A stretch of 64,000 nucleotides of DNA from Anthopleura xanthogrammica (taxonomy: Eukaryota > Cnidaria > Anthozoa > Actiniaria > Actiniidae), in contig OZ025208.1 of the NCBI GenBank assembly GCA_964019055.1, positions 11,591,597-11,655,596 of the forward strand, in the 5' to 3' direction. Under the pieces are notes generated by a model. It worked only from the letters and a program-made list of their open reading frames with translations. It had not been told where the DNA came from and ran no database searches. Every line of letters starts with the position of its first letter. The stretch's first letter is position 1. Below, one piece after another: positions 24,201 through 32,491 of this stretch. Both the position numbers and the translations under genes were made by a program.

Positions 24201-27200
24201 CTTCTTTTCAAAGATTGATTTTTATTTTAATCCCATTTTCGGATTGTGTCACTTATTGATTGGTCCCTCTTAGGGGTGAAATTTCATCACTGCCACGCCC
24301 ATCACCTCAAAATACAGGTCCCTTTTAGGGGTCAGTTTCAAAATTTCCGATGAGGACCCCCGCCCCCTTTTATAAGGGAGTCCCCCCCCCCCGGGCCTAT
24401 CCTACCCACCAAGGGGATTTAGCACTGTTTCTTGGTTTCCCAGTTGCAGCTGTCAAATTCCATATTATAAAATTTTCCCTGAATTATTTTTCAGTGTATT
24501 CTATGTATTTTATGAACAATACCTGACTATAGTCACTGATGCTTGGCAAAATCTCTTGTACTGTGCTGGTAAGTGATTTGATTCCTTTGCAAGCATAGCT
24601 GGAGTATATTGTTTTCCTATTTCAGACTGTGTCATTCCCTAGAGTAACATTTCTTTGTTTAACAATGTTTTCATTGCTTCGTGCTGTTCGAGACAACATT
24701 TGCAACAGGAAATTGGGCAATAAATTGTTTGGTACCATTACATACTCTGGTTGACAGCAGTGTATTGCCTGATCTCCATGTAGTAGCTGTTGTCTCGATC
24801 AGTGCGCACCTATGAAAACAGTTGTAATAGTTGTACATGAAAAGACACATGAATACCCATGGATACAACTTATACAACTATATTTATATTTATTTTCCTT
24901 TTTAATACATTTTTATTAATTATATAGAATTAGCTTAGATTTTCTACAATTGTAAAGTGGTGTTGAGCTTTTGTAATTGCCGCTATATAAAATAAAGTTA
25001 TTATTATTATTATTACAACTCAAACAAAGAATCTTATTCTCAAGAGAATGACAAATGGTCTGAAATGGGAGAACATTACGCCCAAATACACCTAACACTT
25101 TACACCCATAACTCTGAAAGAATGTTTTAATTTGATATTATTACTTGATTTGCAGGGGCGGTGTTTGTGGTAACCTTCTTATTGATGGGATTCAATGTTA
25201 GTATTGCTGCTATAGTAACATTCACGGTGGCCATGATTGTTACCAACTTGCTGGGCATGATGTACTTATGGAACATTACTCTGAATGCTATCTCTCTAGT
25301 TAATCTTGTCATGGTAAGTAACTTTCAGAGCTGATAATGATGACTGCTGTAGGTTGATGAAGATGATTAATGATGGTGATGATTAATGATGATAATTGAT
25401 GATTACGTTTGATGGTAATGATAATTAATGATAGTGATACTTGACGATGGTTGATGATGATAATGATTGATGGAGTCTATGATTGATAATGGATTATTAC
25501 TGGGTTGCTATGGTAGCAAACCAGTCTTAAAATGAGATCCGTTTTTCGGGCGTCAGGTAGACCATAATTTCACGCGTCATGATTGGTCGAGAACTTGTAA
25601 ACAATGTCCAATGTCCAATGAAGTTGCCATACGACATCGAGGACGATGTATTTATAGTTTTTAGTGTTGTGTCGCCATTAATTCATTCGTTCAGGGTTCG
25701 TGAAGTACTATTTTGTCTGTAGGCATGTTGCGTACTATTGTCTTTAGGTTTTTTAACGCTACGCTTAAACTACTTACAAATACACACGCCGTACGTGGTA
25801 GACACACACTAAAAGATGTTATTGAGCGATTTTGGAACGGGTTGGTCCACATACTCAAAGAGAGAAGTCTGAGAATCTATGAGCTATCTTTGAGCAAACT
25901 ACGGTATGAGAATCGTAGAGCTAGACAAACTAGTCAAAATAGACTAAGAGAATCTATAAACTACCTAGCTATGATCAAACTAGATCTTACCATATCTCAG
26001 ATACAAAAAAATATACTGAGACAAACTACAGAACGAGAGACAAACTACAGAACGTGAGACAAACTACAAAACGAGTGACAAACAAAGCTTTGATGAAAGC
26101 TGACTCCAAGAACTTGTAGAAGTCAGACGAGCTGATAGTGATCTACAAGAAAGCGAACTGCCAAGACTCCTTGTTGAATATTTCCATTTATAAAAATACA
26201 GAAAACAAAAACTGAGGGGAAAACAAATGACCAGTTAAACACATTTTGGCTAAGAGTATTTACATTGATAAAACGTTTGTTTTGCAGCGAACAGTTTCGA
26301 TACTGAAATAGATATGTTTATTTCATCAGCTAGTCTTGAAAGGTACTCTAGTAGATCAAGCAGAAATATAATATGCGTTGACAAGTCAGTAACGCAACAC
26401 TAATGTCTTACTAGAATTTGAAATGTTTTTAATAAAGGGGGACTTTGAACCCAAAAGGAACACTTTGGTAAGAAATAATAGAGTATATAGGATTGGTGAG
26501 TGGGCGAGCTCTCGCACAGGCAACCCAGTGAACGCTCCAAGAGCGTCTAGTTATAATATAATGGTGGATGATGCTGATGATTATGGTGATGGTTAATGGT
26601 CATATTGATGATGATGAAAATAATGAAAGATAGTGGTGAAGGATCAACAATGGCGATTGATGATTAACAATGATAGTTACATAATGATTATCATCTATCA
26701 ATATGTTCAATATTTTTTTCAATTCAGGCTGTTGGTATATCAGTAGAGTTCTGTTCACATATAGCACGTGCTTTTGCTGTCAATCTCAAAGAAACCAAAA
26801 GACAAAGAGCAGAAGATTCTTTAGCTCGAATGGGCAGCTCTGTAAGTACACCATCCCACTCCAATACCTGTTATTACGGATGCATACAAATAAGACAACA
26901 AGCATTGTATTGACCTGATAGCCTCACTTGTACGATTCTTAAAACAAAAGAATACCTCATTTTCATGCATCCGTAATAACAGCTATTGACAACCTGCCAC
27001 CAAGTGTAAACTGACTTTTCAGGCGCTGTGTCAGAACTTCAGTAAGGGATCTTCACATTTGCTATTTAATTTATAGTTGAAGTAATGTTGAAAATAGAAA
27101 TACAGGGACCGCGGAGCGTAAATTTTGATTGGGGGGCTAACGACCACCAAATACTGGAAGACCTAGGGGGTTTGGAGGCATGCTTCCATTATTGGGGGGG

Positions 27201-30200
27201 CTATAGCCTTCCAGCCCCCCTGCTCCGCAGTCCCTGAAATAGGGGGGTTCATTTACATACAACTCCTGGCATCTGGCCAGTTTTCATTGGAGTATTCTTG
27301 AGAAAATATTAGTATTTCTTTAATGCAATATTAATGTCCTGTATGTCATTAGGTTCTGAGTGGAATTACTCTCACCAAGTTTGGTGGTATTATAGTATTA
27401 GCTTTTGCCAAGTCAAGAATATTTGAGGTATGTACATTGTATGCTTCACTAGGCTGCATTTTACATGATTATATTCACACTGTAGTTCCTGAAAATAACC
27501 ACAGCTTCCCCTTAGAGAAAAATACCGAATTTCCCTAATACTTTAAACTAAAACTAAACTAATACCAAGCTTCTTATGTTTTGAAAAATCTAATGCTTAA
27601 AATTAATTAATTCTTAACAAGATTATTAGGACTATTTTTGCAGGCAGCAGGGAAGCCCACTTCTGAGATATGCTTAGCACTTGTCACACACAAGGTTTTA
27701 TTATGAGGCTCTGTGCTAAATTAAATTAATTCTTTTCTTGTGTCATGAATCACTGAGCATTTACCAGGGAGCCTCACACTAAAACCTTTGTGCATGACAA
27801 ATGAAGCATACAGCATCTTAGAAGTGGACTATGGAGATAGGAGGGGACCAAAGGAGAAAAATTCTGATCCCATTTGCAAAGAAACATACCTTCCCTCCTC
27901 CCCTTCCCTTTTGACCTTTCCTTTTCATTATTCCCTTCCAATAGACCTCTTTAGTTTGGGCGTAATGTTTTCCTAATTCAGACTACATGTCATTCCCAAG
28001 AGTATCATTTCTTTGTTTAACGGTTGTGTATGAGAAGACATCTAAATATGGGTACACCTCAAACAAAGAATCCTATTCTCAAGGGAATGTTATGTGATTT
28101 GAACTGGGAAAACATTACACGTAAGATGAAAGGGTCCATTGATCCCACTGCCTCCCCTCCCTGATAATAAGATAAATGGTCCAATCAATGCATGCTGAAT
28201 TAAAGCAATAAAACATTACGCTATGATAATATTATAAGCATGCACTTTTGAGGTAAATTTAAAGCCTGTAGTAGAGTCGGAATAAGCTTGTGAATACAAA
28301 GACACTGTCTAATAATGCCTTGAGAATAAAAAAAAATACTGACCAAATCTACCCCAATAAGATACAAATTTATTGACATAAATTTATTGACAGTATCTAA
28401 CAATTAACCAATAAAATGAAACTAGTTTTGATGACCCAAACAGGCATAAACATGTGAAGTTTTCTTATTACCAATCACTGAAAAATATCCTTTTTTGGAG
28501 AATGCAAAATATTTGGATTTTTATTCATGAGCAATCTGTTGCTGTAGCCACAACATTTTTACATTTTTGCCCTAAATTTTGTAACAATTTGAAATTTAAC
28601 ATTTTAGGAGTGGTCCACAATGGGCTATATTTTTACACTAAATGCTACTAAAAAAATTGAGCAATACTAGAATGATGGAATTCTGATGGGATTTCAATTA
28701 TGCTTCCAATGATGGAATTCTGAATCAAACACAATAAATTCTATCAACCGTGATCTTCCCTGACTGATAGTACGGGATTGAAAATCATACCAAGATTCCA
28801 TCCCACGATTTGACATTTCCTTGCACTTCTCAAGGCATTGTTTATTAATTCACAAGTGAATGTCTCTTATTCTCAGGTGTTTTACTTCAGAATGTATGTA
28901 GGGATGGTGCTGTTTGGAGCTCTGCATGGCTTAGTTTTCTTGCCTGTATTGTTAAGCTACATAGGACCAAGCCCTTCACGGCTTGAGGAGTTAAATGCTG
29001 CTACTCTCAATGAAAAAGCACCTCTTATTAAAAAGACTGAGCACAGTTAATGACATCTTTACACCAACATTACCTAGGCATGTATATACAGCATATGACC
29101 ACTATCTTTTATTTTCATTTGACTATTAATTGCTATTCTCAGGGTTCGTACGGGTTTTGAAAAGTCTTGGAAAGTTTTGGAAAATTGATTTATGGTCCAC
29201 TAGGCTATGGAAAAGTTATGATTTTTTTTGTAGCTTGTTTGGCTTATACCTTGCAAAGACTAGTTTTGGTTGTAAATGAATGTTGGATATTTCAGATCCA
29301 TGAATTTGGCTTTATTTTTGTGCTATGTGTTGTTTTGGAAATTTGAGTCAAAGGGCTTTGGAAAGTTTTGAAAATTCTGTACGAACCCTGTCTTCTGTTG
29401 TGGACATTTATTTTAACCAAACACTGTACATACTTATTGTGCTGTATGAGCTTTACAGCATTAGAAAGTAATCTTTGCTTCCCAAGCCATGTAAGGCAAT
29501 ATTCAGGGTTTCTAAGAAATGGCATCCCAATCCTTTTTTTCTGGCCTATAATTTGGCAAATCTGGAAACAAAAACTGGATGTACCTCTAGCAACAAACTT
29601 CTGCATCCCAAACAGGGTTTCCCAATTCCATTTTCTAGCCTAAATGTTAATCAGAATCGTAGACATTAGGGACTGGTCATAAAGTAAAGGGGGAGGGGTG
29701 GGCCAGCAAAAACAGGGGGTGGGCCACATAATTTTGAGCTCCTTGAAAGGGGTGGTCTATCTATAAAATGGAACATCTAACATCTATGCAATTTTGCTTC
29801 AAAACTGGTGGTGTGTCATCACTTTTTCAACTACGTTTAACAATGAGCCATTGTAAAAATATGCTAATTCAATTCTAGTTTTGCTGGCCTGCTTTACTTT
29901 ATGACCAAATCTCAAATTTTATTGACAAAGAATCAAAACATGCTTGAGTCCCCAATAATGGATCAAGAAGATTGAAAAACCTAGTGCAGCCTTGACACCA
30001 TTCACCCCTACAGTTACCTTACCCATTCGCATATTGACATCCCTCCATCCTTTTTGAATCCCTGAGGATTTTCCCTGTTCCCAGAGGATAACATTCAAAG
30101 TTTCTTACCTGAATTTCTTTGTTTTTAGGTTTTCTATTTCCGTATGTACTTAGGTATGGTAATATTTGGTGCTCTACACGGTCTTGTTTTTCTACCAGTA

Positions 30201-30335
30201 TTCTTGAGTTATGTGGGACCAAAGCCTTCCCGTGACCCTGACCTTGACAGAGAAGAGCAAGAGTACTTACGAGGGAGTTTTATAAATGGCGAAAGGAAAC
30301 CATTAATTGGCTCAGATTATTCAGCTATTCAATAA
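15256..30335 (+). CDS. NPC1: NPC intracellular cholesterol transporter 1 (NPC1-like), complete
   Basis: NPC1 exports LDL-derived cholesterol from the lysosome, taking it from NPC2. Coding exons: 15256-15309, 15564-16880, 18022-18290, 18934-19336, 19904-20201, 20547-20899, 21322-21512, 21810-22033, 22683-22883, 23486-23621, 24495-24568, 25156-25313, 26728-26841, 27353-27427, then 28877-29050 or 30129-30335. All junctions are GT-AG and keep frame (1346 or 1357 aa; human NPC1 is 1278). Visible parts: signal peptide 1-18; Cys-rich sterol-binding NTD 19-262 with Pro-rich hinge; TM1 at [10 protein letters not shown]; middle lumenal domain with [12 protein letters not shown]; sterol-sensing domain about 655-825 with [15 protein letters not shown], including the Pro conserved in SSDs; Cys-rich loop with [10 protein letters not shown] and [11 protein letters not shown]-terminal TM block with FCSHIARAF and LTKFGG. 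The start is chosen from the signal-peptide exon. It is convergent with the STRA6-like gene. Confidence 0.96.
16881..18021 (+). other. NPC1 intron 2
   Basis: Starts GTAAGG and ends TTTTTCAG. It contains a SINE-like segment at about 17790-17935 on the plus strand. Otherwise no structure is recognised. Confidence 0.7.
17790..17935 (+). mobile_element. SINE 3' body (tRNA-SINE family)
   Basis: GGTTCTTTCCTGTGCTTCAAGG, then CAGATTCTCCAGTTTTCCTCC and AAATTCCAATTGGAAT, match the body of the SINE at 23225-23375 (there on the minus strand). The tRNA head is not clear here. Confidence 0.5.
18308..18482. mobile_element. Hairpin MITE in NPC1 intron 3
   Basis: AATAAGCCAATTCACAGTTT and its exact reverse complement close the element. 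The arms continue through GTGCGCATGC...GCATGCGCAC and CACCTTTTGTTTAA, making nearly the whole 175 bp a palindrome. Confidence 0.8.
18783..18804. repeat. Poly-A run
   Basis: An A run of about 22 bases followed by GTGCACTCATGTGCTGTGTGC. The same flank word recurs at about 40725 (GTGCGCGCGTGTTGTGTGC), so it marks a dispersed repeat. Confidence 0.6.
19688..19775. mobile_element. MITE, TTTCAGACCACATGT family
   Basis: TTTCAGACCACATGT and ACATGTGGTCTGAAA are inverted, about 90 bp in all. The same family is at 24610-25082, 27960-28119, 40013-40129 and 41238-41347. Confidence 0.7.
20385..20465 (-). mobile_element. SINE fragment with tRNA B-box
   Basis: On the minus strand GTGGTTCGAATCCTGAAC resembles a tRNA promoter B-box and is followed by AGAGTTTGTTAGGTCTTTCCC, as in the SINE copy near 43065-43150. 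It lies in NPC1 intron 5. Confidence 0.5.
22324..22521. mobile_element. hAT-like MITE in NPC1 intron 8
   Basis: Left end CAGGGTTCGAAGTTAA and right end TTAATTTTGAACCCTG are inverted. The interior repeats CTAGTAAAGTTTTGCTAGTA. The CAGGG terminus suits hAT elements. Confidence 0.6.
22930..23110. repeat. Pyrimidine-rich microsatellite
   Basis: A CTTC/TTCC-rich tract in NPC1 intron 9. The several overlapping ORFs here are low-complexity artefacts. Confidence 0.8.
23225..23375 (-). mobile_element. tRNA-derived SINE
   Basis: On the minus strand it starts TGGTGGCATAGTGGTAACAG (A-box-like) and has CCCAGGTTTGATACCCC (B-box-like) about 40 bp later. The body follows: TGTGCTTTGAGGGTTTGTC and GTTCTCTGGTTTTC. 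The head is tRNA-like but degenerate. Other copies of the body lie at 17790, 37200 and 43065. Confidence 0.65.
24036..24395. mobile_element. 360-bp TIR element with G-run ends and exact 8-bp target duplication
   Basis: CCTATCCT occurs immediately outside both ends (24028-24035 and 24396-24403). The ends are CCCGGG plus a run of G, then GACTCCCTTATAAAAGGGGG, with the matching inverted copy at the right. The interior has several GGTCCC(A/T)CTTAGGG-type repeats. An 8-bp duplication suits hAT-like transposition. It lies in NPC1 intron 10. Confidence 0.85.
24610..25090. mobile_element. MITE of the TTTCAGACCACATGT family, split by a nested LINE/SINE tail
   Basis: The left half (TTTCAGACTGTGTCATTCCC...TTTCTTTGTTTAAC) and right half (CAAACAAAGAATCTTATTCTC...GGTCTGAAATGGGAGAA) match the uninterrupted copy at 27960-28119. 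About 350 bp between them ends with GCCGCTATATAAAATAAAG followed by (TTA)n at about 25000, the usual 3' end of CR1/L2-type elements and SINEs. Confidence 0.7.
25499..26529. mobile_element. Candidate unclassified insertion in NPC1 intron 12
   Basis: ACTGGGTTGC at 25499 and its complement GCAACCCAGT at 26520 bound about 1.03 kb of sequence with different composition. The insertion splits a GAT/GATGAT-rich tract that continues on both sides. It contains an ORF of about 110 codons (first ATG at 25725, ending 26057) rich in Arg/Glu/Leu, with internal repetition of GAGACAAACTACAGAACG. No known domain is recognised and no target duplication was resolved. Confidence 0.4.
26868..26982. mobile_element. 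MITE in NPC1 intron 13
   Basis: CTGTTATTACGGATGCAT and ATGCATCCGTAATAACAG are exact inverted ends of a 115-bp element. Confidence 0.75.
27103..27236. mobile_element. MITE with CAGGGAC ends
   Basis: CAGGGACCGCGGAGC at the left and GCTCCGCAGTCCCTG at the right are inverted. It lies in NPC1 intron 13. Confidence 0.7.
27665..27815. mobile_element. Inverted-repeat element in NPC1 intron 14
   Basis: TTGTCACACACAAGGTTTTA...ATGAGGCTC is mirrored by GAGCCTCACACTAAAACCTTTGTGCATGACAA. Target duplication not resolved. Confidence 0.6.
27960..28119. mobile_element. Intact MITE, TTTCAGACCACATGT family
   Basis: GCGTAATGTTTTCC..CAGACTACATGTCATTCCC is mirrored by GGGAATGTTATGTGATTTGAACTGGGAAAACATTAC, about 160 bp. 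It is the reference for the interrupted copy at 24610-25090. Confidence 0.7.
28877..29050 (+). CDS. NPC1: NPC1 alternative last exon A (57 residues)
   Basis: Acceptor TTCTCAG, phase 0, joins to exon 14 (27353-27427, ending ...KSRIFE). It encodes [20 protein letters not shown], the final membrane helix, [10 protein letters not shown] and a tail that ends [12 protein letters not shown] with stop TAA. E-K-A-P-L-I fits the acidic dileucine endolysosomal sorting signal [DE]xxxL[LI]. Using this exon excludes exon B. Confidence 0.88.
   Translation: MFYFRMYVGMVLFGALHGLVFLPVLLSYIGPSPSRLEELNAATLNEKAPLIKKTEHS
29140..29390. mobile_element. hAT-like MITE between the two NPC1 last exons
   Basis: CAGGGTTCGTAC and GTACGAACCCTG are inverted. 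The interior repeats TGGAAAGTTTTGGAAA. No canonical AATAAA was noticed between exon A and exon B, so the polyadenylation site for exon A is unknown. Confidence 0.65.
29673..29907. mobile_element. TIR element between the two NPC1 last exons
   Basis: TGGTCATAAAGTAAAG...CTTTACTTTATGACCA are inverted ends. The interior has GGGTGGGCCA repeats. Confidence 0.65.
30129..30335 (+). CDS. NPC1: NPC1 alternative last exon B (68 residues)
   Basis: Acceptor TTTTTAG, phase 0, same junction as exon A. It encodes [20 protein letters not shown], then [10 protein letters not shown] and a longer, charged tail ([14 protein letters not shown]...). The tail also carries an acidic dileucine signal, E-R-K-P-L-I. Protein identity with exon A over the membrane part is high, while most third codon positions differ, so this is an old exon duplication kept by selection. 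Confidence 0.88.
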   Translation, partial: VFYFRMYLGMVIFGALHGLVFLPVFLSYVGPKPSRDPDLDREEQEYLRGSFINGERKPLIGSDYSAIQ

Positions 30336-30801
30336 GATTATCTTACTAATTTCTAATAACAGATGAGGGAAAGTGAATGGAATTGCTTGGATTTGATATT
30401 CAGCAAGTCAGGCCACTTTTGTTACAGTGCATCAGTCACCTCTGATGGCTCAATAGAATGGGAAAAAAATTGATTTACTTACGAAAGAGGGAAAAAAAAA
30501 ATTCATTTTTTTGTGAAAACATAAAAAGCAGACAACGCAGTTACCAGGACCAATCTCATTTGGGGAAACCTGTTTGACCTGTTACCCCAAATCCAGACTG
30601 GTTAAGGAGGCAGGCAAATGATGGCAGCCATATTGGATTGTTGGAATATCAAATTTCATAATTTCCTATATAATTATTTAATAATTAATATATTTTCCTG
30701 CCATCCAACATGGCTGCCATTGTCACCAGACTACACATAGCTCTACTGTACTAATACATTCAACCCATTTTGGGTATGACATACGTGAACAACACTAATA
30801 G

Positions 30802-31139
30802 TAGCCTGCTTCACACTAGTGACACAAGCATAAGCATAACGACATACACAAGCACAGATAGTGCTTTAAGGACCACTGAATGTTTTGTTCTACCCAAGTA
30901 TAAAAGGGTTAACTAACTGTGAAGGACTATCTGCACTGTATAAAAGGGTTAACTAACTGTGAAGGACTATCTGCACTGTATAAAAGGGTTAACTAACTGT
31001 GAAGGACTATCTGCACTGTATAAAAGGGTTAACTAACCGTGAAGGACTATCTGCACTGTATAAAAGGGTTAACTAACCGTGAAGGACTATCTACACTTGT
31101 GTATGTCGTTATATGCTTGTCACTAGTGTGAAACAGGCT
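30802..31139. mobile_element. MITE with internal 40-bp tandem repeats
   Basis: AGCCTGCTTCACACTAGTGA and the complementary right end (CACTAGTGTGAAACAGGCT) enclose about five copies of a 40-bp repeat (30899-31091, TAAAAGGGTTAACTAAC core). TAATAG flanks both sides (30796-30801, 31140-31145), consistent with a target duplication. Confidence 0.75.
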
Positions 31140-31154
31140 TAATAGACCTACCGG

Positions 31155-31327
31155 TAATCACCCTCAACCATCTAATGTTTACATGATTCCTGGAGAATTG
31201 TTTCTTTCTTAAAATTTATTCGTTCATACTTGTGCGGATATGAAAGCATTATAAAGAAACAATTCTCCAGGGAATAATGTAAACATCACATAGTTTGAAT
31301 TGGGCAATTTACATACGAAGGTGATTA
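31155..31327. mobile_element. Hairpin MITE
   Basis: GTTTACATGATTCCTGGAGA...GAAACAATTCTCCAGGGAATAATGTAAAC is inverted, with outer arms AATCACC...GGTGATT. Confidence 0.7.
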
Positions 31328-32491
31328 GGTCTTACTTGAAATACTTCTATAAATATGAACAAAATTTAGAGAAACCAAATATTATTAGAGGGTATTAGTA
31401 ATTATAGGCAGGAAAACGAAACATAGAAAATAAGCTTGTCTTTATTAGAAAACTTCTGCTTTAGTGCAGCATGGTTCTTCGGATGCACCAAATAACACGG
31501 CGTGTAATAAATAATTTTTTACATAGTTTGTTTTTGTACTTTTAACAAATACATTATGGTTATGAATATTGGTCACTATAGTACAGATATACTTACAAGT
31601 TAGAAAGACTTGATCATAAGGACGGTATGTGTCAATGATAGCAGTGAGTCTAGGGTCAACACTCGTTCACATTGGCCGAAAGGAACTTCATTGTCTTATA
31701 AAACAATAGAACAAGGCATAGATGTATTGTGATACTGCCTTATTCTTATAAGACAATGAAGGTCCTTTCCGCTGATATGAATGAGTGCTGACCAGAGTCT
31801 ATACCCCTTGCACTAAATCCCTACCTGGAATCAACAACAAATTCAACATCAAAAAATATTTCAATCCTAAAGAGAAGGGAGTCCATTTTTTTGTCCCTGA
31901 GGTTGGGAATTAGTGCAAGGAGTATTTACACCAATTTTCATAGTTGGGCGACTCAGACAACCAGCTATAATTCTAGAAGCCTGGGTTTTTGGCTTCTGTC
32001 AATCAGTTTTCTGCTGTGAGTTAGTATCTTTCTCTTAGGTTTTCGATTGACTGAAGGCAAAATCTGTTATCATCTTGGATTGTGTTGCCCGTGTAATAAT
32101 TATTGTGAAAATGGCTGGAGACTCTGATTTAGAAACCTGCCCCTGAACCAAATGACACACCTCCCAGAATGGGCACCATCGTTAATAACAACTACAGATG
32201 CAAAGCCTTAATCTTCTTGAGATATTTCTTTCTGTTTTATAGTGAATAATTTGCTTGGATATTAGTCAGCCCTCCTAAATATTTTCGTAATTCTTTTTCA
32301 TCACAAATATATAGTGACACCTGTATCCGGTAGAAATGAATAGGTTTGTGTTCATTTAAAGATACATATGAGCAAAACAATGTAGAAATCTGTGCAATGT
32401 GAGGAAACGGAGTCACGTAAAATATGCTAAAGACTAGCATGATATCCTTGTCAAGAAGACTGGATTCCTGCCGTCTTTGCTGCAGCAGATC

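Larger units (their letters stand above)
30336..32491. other. Convergent 3' flanks of NPC1 (+) and STRA6-like (-)
   Basis: No other gene is seen. The complement of AATAAA at 31441-31446 could be the STRA6-like polyadenylation signal (3' UTR about 1.05 kb). AATAAA at 31506-31511 on the plus strand could serve NPC1 exon B. If both are used, the two transcripts would overlap. The interval is filled with inverted-repeat elements: about 30590-30725, 30802-31139, 31155-31327, 31646-31803, and the GGGATTTAGTGCAAGG pair at about 31805-31925. Confidence 0.5.
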
